A stretch of 37,492 nucleotides of DNA from Nitrospira bacterium HGW-Nitrospira-1. GTDB lineage: Bacteria; Nitrospirota; Thermodesulfovibrionia; Thermodesulfovibrionales; UBA6898. The notes beneath the pieces are model-generated. The model was not told the DNA's origin and searched no databases. It saw only the letters and a program-made list of their open reading frames with translations. The stretch is taken from assembly GCA_002839535.1 (NCBI GenBank), contig PGYF01000006.1, positions 2,048 to 39,539 of the forward strand. The letters run 5' to 3'. Both the position numbers and the translations under genes were made by a program. Numbering within the stretch: position 1 is the first letter of the stretch; every line of letters begins with the position of its first letter. Positions 29,281-37,492 of this stretch are shown here, one piece after another.

Positions 29281-29799
29281 TTGCTCAGGAAAAACTATGG
29301 GAACTTATACAACATATCGACCACACAAGAAAAAGAGGAAACGGACCCTCGGGTTTCTTGTCAGAATGCGTTCTGTCGGCGGGCGTTCCATAATAAAAAG
29401 AAGAAGGAAAAAAGGACGGAAAAAGCTGTCTGCCTAAAAGGCAAAAAGGTTTTCTGCTCTCTTACAAAACGCAGCGATTTCAAGAAAGTCTTTGATCTTG
29501 GATCGAAATTTCCTTCAAGATTTTTTATTATTTACGCGCTGCCCAATGAACTTTCCTGTTGCCGGCTCGGCCTTGCGGTAAGCAGAAAAGTCGGGAATGC
29601 CGTTGTTCGAAACAGGATTAAGCGCCGTCTGCGGGAAATATTCAGAAAGCATCTGACAGGCAACCCCTTGGGATTCGACTTTGTTGTTGTTGCGCGGAGC
29701 GCTTCGGCTGATGCTGAATTCGCTGATTTGCAGATAGGCATAATCAAAATATTTTCCAGGCTTGGCAAAAATGAAGACACTATTCATAACGATAATTAA
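29281..29799 (+). CDS. rnpA: Ribonuclease P protein component (start uncertain; conserved core begins near 29450)
   Basis: [26 protein letters not shown]...[30 protein letters not shown] is a typical RnpA. The only ATG/GTG/TTG in frame is TTG at 29281. Confidence 0.85.
   Translation: MLRKNYGNLYNISTTQEKEETDPRVSCQNAFCRRAFHNKKKKEKRTEKAVCLKGKKVFCSLTKRSDFKKVFDLGSKFPSRFFIIYALPNELSCCRLGLAVSRKVGNAVVRNRIKRRLREIFRKHLTGNPLGFDFVVVARSASADAEFADLQIGIIKIFSRLGKNEDTIHNDN
29297..29437 (+). CDS. rpmH: 50S ribosomal protein L34
   Basis: [46 protein letters not shown]. Confidence 0.93.
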   Translation: MGTYTTYRPHKKKRKRTLGFLVRMRSVGGRSIIKRRRKKGRKKLSA

Positions 29800-29980
29800 A
29801 ATATATAAATACGCTTTATCACCCTTCCTGCCCAACAACTGCAGGTTCGTCCCAACGTGTTCTGAATATTCCATGGAAGCGATCAGCAGATACGGAGCCC
29901 TGAAGGGGACTTTTCTGTCTGTACGCAGGATCTTACGGTGTCACCCCTTTCATCCGGGCGGCTTTGATCCGGTCAGATAA
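29771..29980 (+). CDS. yidD: Membrane protein insertion efficiency factor YidD
   Basis: [46 protein letters not shown]...RCHPFHPGGFDPV. Confidence 0.95.
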   Translation: MKTLFITIIKIYKYALSPFLPNNCRFVPTCSEYSMEAISRYGALKGTFLSVRRILRCHPFHPGGFDPVR

Positions 29981-29982
29981 TC

Positions 29983-31503
29983 ATGGACAATAAAACTCTC
30001 CTGGCCATAATACTTTCTATAGCGGTAATCATCGGATACCAGTTTTTATTTCCTCCTCCGCAGCAGCCGGTTGTCAAACCGCCTCAGCCTGTTACCGAAA
30101 AAAAGGTGGAGACGCCTGAGCCGGTACTCGTCCCTGTCGCTCCCGGCACAACATCCGCGCCGGAAAAAGAGATAAAGATAGAGAATGAATTATATTCCGC
30201 TGTCCTCTCATCAAAAGGAGGCACGATCAAGTCATGGGCCATCAAGGCATATAAAGACAAAAAAGGACAGGACGTTATACTCCTGAAAAAACCGGGTGTT
30301 CTTCCTGCTGTCGGCATCGGCACGAATGATTCCTTTGACCTGGCAAATGTCAATTTCAGCATATCAGGCGCCGACCTGAGGCTTGACAGCAATAAAAACT
30401 CCGGGACAGTTGTCTTTGAATACTCCCATGAAGGCGTCTCCGTAAAAAGGACATATACCTTTTACTCGGACACATATAAAGTCGATATCAGCGATGAAGT
30501 TGCAGGCCTCCCTGAATACCGGATATCGCTCGGCTCGGATTTTGGAATATATGAAGGCGATGCAAGCAGCGCTCATGTCGGCCCTATCCTGCTGACCGGC
30601 ACAGACCTCAAGGAACTGAACCCGAAAAAACTCAAAGAACCGAACATATTCAAGGAAAATCTTAAATGGATCGCCCAGGAGGACAAGTATTTCTTTGCCG
30701 CACTCGTCCCCGTGACCCCTGTCGAAGAGGCAAGGGCATGGACGTATAAAGACTCTCCTGTCATCGCCTTTAAAAGTAAGGCAAGTGTAAACAAATTTGT
30801 CCTCTACGCAGGCCCCAAAGAGCAGAAAAGACTCGAAAAACTGAATATTGGGCTGGAGCATATCATAAATTACGGGTTCTTTTCGATCATCGCAAGGCCG
30901 CTGTTCTGGGTCTTGATATTATTCTATGGGTTTTTCGGTAATTACGGGTGGGCTATCATCCTGCTCACCATTGTCACCAGGATCCCCTTTATCCCTCTCC
31001 TGAACAAAGGACAGAAATCCATGAGGAAGCTTCAGGATATCCAGCCGAAGATGGCGGAGATAAGGGAGAAATACAAGAAAGACCCGCCGAAGATGCAGCA
31101 GGAGATGACAGGGCTGTATAAAAAACACAAGGTAAATCCGGTAGGCGGTTGCCTCCCCATGCTGCTTCAGATACCGGTCTTTTTTGCGTTGTATAAAGTC
31201 CTGCTCATCGCCATTGAACTCAGGGGAGCGCCGTTCATGCTCTGGATTGTGGATCTTTCAGCCAAAGACCCTTATTATGTCCTTCCTATTGTCATGGGGA
31301 TAACCATGGTGATTCAGCAAAAGATGACCCCGTCCACAATGGATCCGAAACAGGCAAAACTGATGATGCTTATGCCTGTCGTATTCACGTTCATGTTCCT
31401 GAGCTTTGCTTCGGGCCTGGTATTATACTGGCTGATAAACAATATCCTCGGTATCATACAGCAGTTCTTTGTGAACAAAAAACTCGCAAAGCAGTCGGTC
31501 TGA
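29983..31503 (+). CDS. yidC: Membrane protein insertase YidC
   Basis: 506 aa; MDNKTLLAIILSIAVIIGYQFLFPPPQQP, PKMAEIREKYKKDPPKMQQEMTGLYKKHKVNPVGGCLPMLLQIPVFFALYKVL. Confidence 0.97.
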   Translation: MDNKTLLAIILSIAVIIGYQFLFPPPQQPVVKPPQPVTEKKVETPEPVLVPVAPGTTSAPEKEIKIENELYSAVLSSKGGTIKSWAIKAYKDKKGQDVILLKKPGVLPAVGIGTNDSFDLANVNFSISGADLRLDSNKNSGTVVFEYSHEGVSVKRTYTFYSDTYKVDISDEVAGLPEYRISLGSDFGIYEGDASSAHVGPILLTGTDLKELNPKKLKEPNIFKENLKWIAQEDKYFFAALVPVTPVEEARAWTYKDSPVIAFKSKASVNKFVLYAGPKEQKRLEKLNIGLEHIINYGFFSIIARPLFWVLILFYGFFGNYGWAIILLTIVTRIPFIPLLNKGQKSMRKLQDIQPKMAEIREKYKKDPPKMQQEMTGLYKKHKVNPVGGCLPMLLQIPVFFALYKVLLIAIELRGAPFMLWIVDLSAKDPYYVLPIVMGITMVIQQKMTPSTMDPKQAKLMMLMPVVFTFMFLSFASGLVLYWLINNILGIIQQFFVNKKLAKQSV

Positions 31504-31532
31504 ACTGTTTCGTCAATTTTGCATTAAACCCG

Positions 31533-32915
31533 ATGCGTTTTGAAAATGATACCATAGCAGCAATTTCAACCCCTGTCGGACAGGGAGGGATAGGGATCGT
31601 GCGTATCAGCGGACCTCAAGCCCTTGAGATAGCGGACAGGCTCTTCCGCGCCAAAAAAGCGGATATCCCTTCTGTTGCGCGACAAGCCTCATTATTATAC
31701 GGTCATATCATCAACCCTGCCGATAACACAATTATGGACGAAGCGCTCCTCTCAGTAATGCGTTCTCCCCATTCATATACAAAAGAGGACGTGGTCGAGA
31801 TAAATTGTCATGGCGGCATAATCTCCGTGAAGAGGACTTTGGAAGCCGTGCTTGCGCAGGGCGCGCGCCTTGCAGACCCTGGTGAATTTACAAAAAGGGC
31901 ATTTCTAAACGGCAGGATAAACCTCACCCAGGCAGAAGCTGTGTTCGATATTATAACCGCAAAGACTGAAGAGGGCATGAGGATTGCAGTCGAACAACTT
32001 CAGGGCGGACTGTCTGAAAAACTCGGGCATATCAAAAACAAACTCCTTGAAATAGGGGCATGTGCAGAGGCGTATATTGATTTTCCTGAAGACGAGATCG
32101 GGATACAAACCCTCCAGCAGATTCGTGGCCGGCTGGCAGAGGCCAAAGATGAGATCAATGGTCTCTCAAGCACCTTCCAGGAAGCGCGGTTTTTCAGAGA
32201 CGGGCTTTCTGTAGCGATAGTCGGAAGGCCGAATGTCGGCAAATCGTCCCTGCTCAATATACTGTTGAAAAAGGATCGGGCCATTGTTACCGAACTGCCG
32301 GGGACAACAAGGGACATAATCGAGGATTACCTGAATATCAACGGCCTGCCCATACGGATAATGGATACCGCGGGCATAAGAAATTCTGAAGAACTTGTTG
32401 AAAAAGAAGGCATACGGAGAAGCCTGCATGCGATACAGAACGCTGATTTTATTATAGCGCTTCTGGACGGTAGTGAACCGCTCGCTGAAGACGATTTCCA
32501 GCTCATGGAGCTTATCAGTGGGAAGAACGCCGTGGTCGTTATAAATAAATCGGATCTGCCTGCGAAACTGTCCCTTGAAACTGTCAGGGAAAAGACAAAA
32601 GAGTATCTCTCCCTGTCCGCTCTGTCAGGCGAAGGGGTTGAAACGCTGAAGTCCGCTATCTTTCATGCAAATCTCCGGAACTGGGGCGAAGAACGTGAAG
32701 GGGTGGTGGTGACAAATATACGGCACAAGACAGCCCTCGATAATACTTCCTCATCCATAGGAAGGGCGATCGGTCTCTTGTCAGCGAATCAGCCTCTTGA
32801 ACTCTTCTCTATAGAACTCAGAGAAGCTATGGACAGTCTGGGGGAGATAACAGGTATGGTAACTCCAGAGGATATCCTGGATAAAATATTCAGCGCCTTC
32901 TGCATCGGAAAATAA
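31533..32915 (+). CDS. mnmE: tRNA uridine-5-carboxymethylaminomethyl modification GTPase MnmE
   Basis: 460 aa; DTIAAISTPVGQGGIGIVRISG, IVGRPNVGKSSLLN, C-terminal FCIGK. Confidence 0.97.
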   Translation: MRFENDTIAAISTPVGQGGIGIVRISGPQALEIADRLFRAKKADIPSVARQASLLYGHIINPADNTIMDEALLSVMRSPHSYTKEDVVEINCHGGIISVKRTLEAVLAQGARLADPGEFTKRAFLNGRINLTQAEAVFDIITAKTEEGMRIAVEQLQGGLSEKLGHIKNKLLEIGACAEAYIDFPEDEIGIQTLQQIRGRLAEAKDEINGLSSTFQEARFFRDGLSVAIVGRPNVGKSSLLNILLKKDRAIVTELPGTTRDIIEDYLNINGLPIRIMDTAGIRNSEELVEKEGIRRSLHAIQNADFIIALLDGSEPLAEDDFQLMELISGKNAVVVINKSDLPAKLSLETVREKTKEYLSLSALSGEGVETLKSAIFHANLRNWGEEREGVVVTNIRHKTALDNTSSSIGRAIGLLSANQPLELFSIELREAMDSLGEITGMVTPEDILDKIFSAFCIGK

Positions 32916-32977
32916 ACAGTGGTTAGGTCGTAGGGTTTAGGGGTTGGCAGTTAAAAATATGAAACAAGGAGGCAATT

Positions 32978-33172
32978 ATGGAATGTATTTCAGAAAAAAA
33001 CAAGGCGGCCTGCAACTGCACATACGAGCCATGCCCGAGAAAATACAAATGCTGCGAATGTCTGCGCTATCACCGTAAAAGCAACGAACTGCCGGCCTGC
33101 TACTTTAATAAGGAATTTGAAAAAACCTATGACCGCTCCATAGACAATTTTCTTGGAATGCGGAAGCGGTAA
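32978..33172 (+). CDS. Small Cys-rich protein, DUF6485-like
   Basis: 64 aa; [66 protein letters not shown] ribosome-binding site upstream. Confidence 0.75.
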   Translation: MECISEKNKAACNCTYEPCPRKYKCCECLRYHRKSNELPACYFNKEFEKTYDRSIDNFLGMRKR

Positions 33173-33211
33173 AATCCTAAATTTTGTATACTATAAAGCA
33201 GAGCAGATAAT

Positions 33212-33298
33212 GCCGATGTGGTGGAACTGGCAGACGCGCCGGACTCAAAATCCGGTGGGGGCGACCCCGTGAGAGTTCGATTCTCTCCATCGGCACCA
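33212..33298 (+). tRNA. tRNA-Leu (anticodon CAA)
   Basis: GCCGATG acceptor, long variable arm, anticodon stem-loop CCGGA-CTCAAAA-TCCGG, GTTCGATTC T-loop, encoded CCA. Confidence 0.95.
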
Positions 33299-33372
33299 GA
33301 TAATCCTAAAAACAGCAGCCGGCAGGGCCGCCTTTTCCCCCGCCTGTCCACGCAGTAATTGCAGTTTTTGGC

Positions 33373-34122
33373 TCAAGGAAGGTCACGATATAAATGCCCT
33401 TTTTTTATCATATCAATTTCATTTTCAACAAATTTAATGAAGCTCTCAAAATCATGGCCTTCGACCTTCCCTAATGCTTGAAGAAAAGCAATCTCTGCTT
33501 CCCTTGCCCTTATCTCTGCTTCTTTGGTTTGAGGAAGTCCTTTACGCTGGTCAACTATATGAGCCGCTTCATGGACAAGAAAAACAGCTGCATTATATTC
33601 GCTGTATTGTCCGGCGAAATTGCTGAATTCTACCCTGTCAGTTCCCCCAACAAGCTTTATCGGACCCATAGTAAAAAGTCCTTTTGACTGCCTTATCTCC
33701 TTAATATTATTGACAACAAGCTCGAAGAATTCAGGGGTCTTTTCTTTCATTATTTCCAGCGCCTTTTTGATAAGCTGTTGATTATTTTCATTAGCAAGAA
33801 CCTTTATTCCATAATAAAACTCCTTTCTTAATCCCAATTCAGCTATCAATTCCTCTTCAGTAACCTCTCCTTGAATAACATCCCCTTTCTTTATCCCTTC
33901 TACCTCCGGCCCGATAATCCTGAAGATAATAAGAAGCCCTGCAATGATTAAGGCGCATCCAAAGAGAGCGTAAAATACTCTCATCCCCCCTTCTCCCATA
34001 ATATCTTTCACCCATTGCGCGCGCCAGTTTTCAAGGAAAAACTTCCATTTAAACCAGACTGCCAGGATAGGAAAAAGACCAATAAGGATAAGTATAATCC
34101 CTAAATTTGATTGATTATGCAT
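33373..34122 (-). CDS. Membrane-anchored hypothetical protein with HEAAH metallopeptidase-like motif
   Basis: 249 aa; two N-terminal TM segments; AAVFLVHEAAHIVDQRKGLPQTKEAEIRAREAEIAF. Confidence 0.6.
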   Translation of the reverse strand: MHNQSNLGIILILIGLFPILAVWFKWKFFLENWRAQWVKDIMGEGGMRVFYALFGCALIIAGLLIIFRIIGPEVEGIKKGDVIQGEVTEEELIAELGLRKEFYYGIKVLANENNQQLIKKALEIMKEKTPEFFELVVNNIKEIRQSKGLFTMGPIKLVGGTDRVEFSNFAGQYSEYNAAVFLVHEAAHIVDQRKGLPQTKEAEIRAREAEIAFLQALGKVEGHDFESFIKFVENEIDMIKKGHLYRDLP

Positions 34123-34235
34123 ATTACACCCCTTGTATTATATGCGATTTCAGCACGGTTTTTGTCCATGTAAATATGCGGGCTTTTATGGTAAAATATA
34201 CAAATTTCGATAACAGAGAAAGGGCTGCAAGCTAA

Positions 34236-36641
34236 ATGTCAAAGGTGCCGATAAATATAGAAGAAGAGATGAAGGTCAGCTATCTTGATTACGCGATGAG
34301 CGTAATCATCGGCAGGGCCCTTCCCGAAGTAAGAGACGGGCTGAAGCCTGTCCAGCGCAGGATTCTCTACGCAATGTTCCGCGAAGGCCTGCTGCCCAAC
34401 AAAAAATACTCCAAAAGCGCCGGTGTGGTCGGAGAGGTGCTGAAGAAATACCATCCCCATGGCGATACAGCTGTATACGACGCCATGGTAAGACTTGCAC
34501 AGGACTTTAACATGAGATATACCCTTGTTGATGGACAGGGGAATTTCGGCTCGATAGACGGTGACCGCGCAGCCGCATACCGGTATACAGAGGCCCGTCT
34601 GGCCAGGATTGCAGAAGAGCTGCTTTTAGACATAGACAAGGAGACGGTTGACTTTATCCCGAATTTTGATGAAACAACCGTAGAGCCGACAGTCCTCCCT
34701 TCACGGATACCCAATCTTATTATCAATGGCGCCGCAGGTATCGCTGTCGGCATGGCAACGAATATCCCGCCGCACAATCTTGGAGAGATTATAGAGGGCC
34801 TTCTTCTTTTATTGCAGGACAAGAACACTACTATTTTGGAGCTTATGACTGTGATAAAAGGGCCTGACTTCCCGACAGGCGGCGCTATTTATGGCACAGC
34901 CGGGATAAAGAGCGCGTTTGCGACCGGCAGGGGCATCATCAAGGTGCGCGCAAAGGCGAAGATAGAACAGGAGCACGCAGGAAGAGAAAGCATTATTGTT
35001 ACGGAAATTCCGTATCAGGTGAACAAATCAAGGCTTATCGAAAAAATCGCCGAGCTTGTCAGGGAAAAGAAGATAGAGGGCGTATCAGATCTCCGTGACG
35101 AGTCTGACCGGGAAGGCATAAGGATCGTAATCGAGCTGAAACGCGGGGAGATGGCTGAGGTGGTCCTGAATAACCTCTATAAGCATACCCAGATGGAAAG
35201 CACCTTCGGCATTATTATGCTTGCGCTTGTGGGAGCGCAGCCTCATGTTCTCGACCTCAAGAAAATACTCGGTTATTTCCTGCAGCACAGACGGGACGTT
35301 ATCCTCAGGCGGACACGCCATGAATTAAGGAAGGCGGAAGAACGGGCACATATCCTTGAAGGCCTGAAAATAGCGCTTGACCATCTCGATGAGATTATCG
35401 CATTGATCAGGGCCTCAAAAAACCCGGCAGAGGCAAAAGAGGGGTTGATCGCCAATTATGCGCTGACCGAGTTACAGGCGCAGGCCATCCTCGATATGAA
35501 ATTGCAGAGACTTACCGGTCTTGAACGCGACAAGATCATCACTGAATACACAGAGACGTTGAAGGAGATAGAGAGGTTAAAGTCAATACTCGGGAGCGAG
35601 GCCCTTGTCTCCCAGATAATAAAGCACGAGCTTCTGGAGATAAAGGAAAAATATGCTGATGAAAGAAAAACAGAGATCGTTGAAGATACAGGAGAAATAT
35701 CCATAGAAGACCTTATTACAGAGGAAGAAATGGTAATAACCCTTTCCCACACCGGATATATCAAGAGAAATCCGCTCAGCGCATACAGGAGTCAACGCCG
35801 TGGCGGCAAAGGCCGGATGGGCATGGAGACCAAGGAAGAGGACTTTGTAGAACAGCTCTTCATCGGCTCAACACATGACTACATGCTCTTTTTTACGAAT
35901 TTCGGGAGGCTTTACTGGATGAAGATATATCAGATTCCCGAGGCAGGCTATACAGCAAGAGGTAAGGCGCTGATAAACCTTCTGCAGCTTTCCGAAGGAG
36001 AAAGGTTTTCAACCGCGCTGCCTGTCCGTGATTTCAAAGACGGGTATCTCGTGATGTTCACTAAAAACGGGACGGTCAAGAAGACTGCGCTTGCCGCATA
36101 CAGCAATCCAAGAGGCAAAGGCATTATTGCAATATCACTTGAAGAGAAGGACGAACTGATTGCTGTCAGGAAGACCAGTGGAAACAACGATTTGATAATT
36201 GGCACAAGAAACGGGCTTGCAATCAAATTCAACGAAGAAGACGTCAGAGACACAGGACGCAGCTCCAAGGGCGTACGCGGCATACGGCTGCGGAAAGGCG
36301 ATGAGGTAGTCGCTGCAGAGGTTGCGGAGGAAAAGACCACCATCCTGACTGTTGCAGAGAACGGATTTGGAAAGAGGACAAAGATTGAAGATTATCGTCT
36401 GCAGCAAAGGGGCGGCAAGGGCATAATTTCAATAAAACTCACTGAAAAAGGCGGGAAGGTAGTAGGCCTGCTCCAGGTGAGGGAAGAAGACGAAGTGGTT
36501 ATGATTACCGGCGCCGGCAAGCTCATCAGAACAACCGCAGAGAATATTTCGATCCACGGCAGGAATACCCAAGGCGTGAAGCTTATGGACACTGCCGACG
36601 AAAAGATATCCGGCATCGCAAAGGTTGCAGAGAAGGAGTAG
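34236..36641 (+). CDS. gyrA: DNA gyrase subunit A
   Basis: 801 aa; [71 protein letters not shown]. Confidence 0.96.
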   Translation: MSKVPINIEEEMKVSYLDYAMSVIIGRALPEVRDGLKPVQRRILYAMFREGLLPNKKYSKSAGVVGEVLKKYHPHGDTAVYDAMVRLAQDFNMRYTLVDGQGNFGSIDGDRAAAYRYTEARLARIAEELLLDIDKETVDFIPNFDETTVEPTVLPSRIPNLIINGAAGIAVGMATNIPPHNLGEIIEGLLLLLQDKNTTILELMTVIKGPDFPTGGAIYGTAGIKSAFATGRGIIKVRAKAKIEQEHAGRESIIVTEIPYQVNKSRLIEKIAELVREKKIEGVSDLRDESDREGIRIVIELKRGEMAEVVLNNLYKHTQMESTFGIIMLALVGAQPHVLDLKKILGYFLQHRRDVILRRTRHELRKAEERAHILEGLKIALDHLDEIIALIRASKNPAEAKEGLIANYALTELQAQAILDMKLQRLTGLERDKIITEYTETLKEIERLKSILGSEALVSQIIKHELLEIKEKYADERKTEIVEDTGEISIEDLITEEEMVITLSHTGYIKRNPLSAYRSQRRGGKGRMGMETKEEDFVEQLFIGSTHDYMLFFTNFGRLYWMKIYQIPEAGYTARGKALINLLQLSEGERFSTALPVRDFKDGYLVMFTKNGTVKKTALAAYSNPRGKGIIAISLEEKDELIAVRKTSGNNDLIIGTRNGLAIKFNEEDVRDTGRSSKGVRGIRLRKGDEVVAAEVAEEKTTILTVAENGFGKRTKIEDYRLQQRGGKGIISIKLTEKGGKVVGLLQVREEDEVVMITGAGKLIRTTAENISIHGRNTQGVKLMDTADEKISGIAKVAEKE

Positions 36642-36725
36642 AAGCAATAAGTGACAGGGTTTATGTCAGTGTAATCTGAAAACCCTGAAATTCAGCAATA
36701 TGGTTTTCGTATTTCAGGATGGGGC

Positions 36726-37492
36726 ATGTCAGATAAGAATTTAACGCCAATAGGAAGCAAGTCTTTTGAAGACCTGAAGAGAGCAAATGAACATGGAGCG
36801 GAATATTGGAGCGCACGGGAAATTCAGTCTCTTTTGGGATATACGCAATGGAGACGCTTTGAAGATGCAATTAAAAGGGCTCTAACCTCTTGCAAACAAT
36901 CAGGAAATGAGCCTTCCTATCACTTTGCCGGCGCCGGCAAACCGATCGAAGGCGGCAAGGGCGCTGTTCAATTAGTTAATGACTACCATCTGTCACGTTT
37001 TGCCTGCTATCTTATTGCGCAAAACGGCGATCCACGAAAACCTGAAATAGCCAATGCCCAGAAGTATTTTGCTATTCAAGCCCGCAAGCAGGAAATCTCC
37101 ACTGCAATTGCCGCTGATATTGAACGGTTGGAACTCCGCAAGCAGACTGCCGAAGAATTTAAGGCATTGTCAGGCGCGGCGCGTGATGCTGGAGTGCATG
37201 ACAGGATGTTCGGGGTCTTCCACGATGCCGGATATAAAGGCATGTATGGAGGACTGGGCAGGGATGCGATAAAGAAACAGAAAAGAATATCAGAAAAAGA
37301 AAATCTCATGGACCGCATGGATACTACAGAGTTAGCGGCAAACCAGTTTCGTATGACGCAGACACGGGACAAACTTGCAAAAGATAAGATAAAAGACCAG
37401 CAGTCAGCGATCAGGACACATGAAAACGTCGGCAGAGAAGTTAGAGACGCTATTAAACGTATAGGTGGCACACTTCCTGAACAGCTTCCCCC
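36726..37492 (+). CDS. dinD: DNA damage-inducible protein D-like, truncated by the window end
   Basis: Reads MSDKNLTPIGSKSFEDLKRANEHGAEYWSAREIQSLLGYTQWRRFEDAIKRALTSCKQSG...YHLSRFACYLIAQNGDPRKPEIANAQKYFAIQARKQE, open to the edge. Missing from the ORF track, apparently because there is no stop in the window. Confidence 0.88.
   Translation, partial: MSDKNLTPIGSKSFEDLKRANEHGAEYWSAREIQSLLGYTQWRRFEDAIKRALTSCKQSGNEPSYHFAGAGKPIEGGKGAVQLVNDYHLSRFACYLIAQNGDPRKPEIANAQKYFAIQARKQEISTAIAADIERLELRKQTAEEFKALSGAARDAGVHDRMFGVFHDAGYKGMYGGLGRDAIKKQKRISEKENLMDRMDTTELAANQFRMTQTRDKLAKDKIKDQQSAIRTHENVGREVRDAIKRIGGTLPEQLP

Noticed and set aside
29771-32915. Absence of a jag-like gene between yidC and mnmE
   Set aside because: Variation in this conserved cluster is common; not informative on its own.
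34367-36432. Multiple reverse-strand ORFs inside gyrA
   Set aside because: Antisense frames of a conserved gene; no independent support.

Overview
The window is a bacterial chromosomal segment dominated by housekeeping genes. The gene content looks Nitrospirota- or deltaproteobacteria-like, but that is inference only. Main blocks: tRNA-Pro; uvrB and glnE (-); an oligopeptide/dipeptide ABC transporter operon (-); a ParD/ParE-like toxin-antitoxin pair; a UvrA-family gene, hisH, and a TolC/RND/adaptor efflux operon ending in an N-terminally truncated TetR (-); lemA and a TPM-domain gene; lptF/lptG; an aminotransferase; a PpiC-type isomerase; hemL; a TorD-like chaperone; atpZ/atpI-like genes; rpmH-rnpA-yidD-yidC-mnmE; a DUF6485-like small protein; tRNA-Leu; a membrane protein with an HEAAH motif; gyrA; and the 5' part of a dinD-like gene running off the window. 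I found no convincing new multi-gene defence system and no CRISPR array. The unusual content is small-scale: (1) rnpA has no ATG/GTG/TTG start downstream of the apparent rpmH promoter, and its open frame spans all of rpmH in another frame; (2) the UvrA-family protein lacks the segment between its second SGGE signature and DEPTVGLHF, and carries two short-motif insertions; (3) two TA loci, one decayed to an orphan antitoxin plus a toxin C-terminal remnant, are each flanked by direct repeats; (4) a ~370-bp hairpin-rich element with a 17-bp flanking duplication sits in the RND-TolC operon and contains a ~112-bp repeat that also forms the 3' end of glnE; (5) a near-perfect 40-nt palindrome lies exactly at the truncation of the TetR gene. 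Homology calls come from reading the protein sequences by eye; no database search was run.
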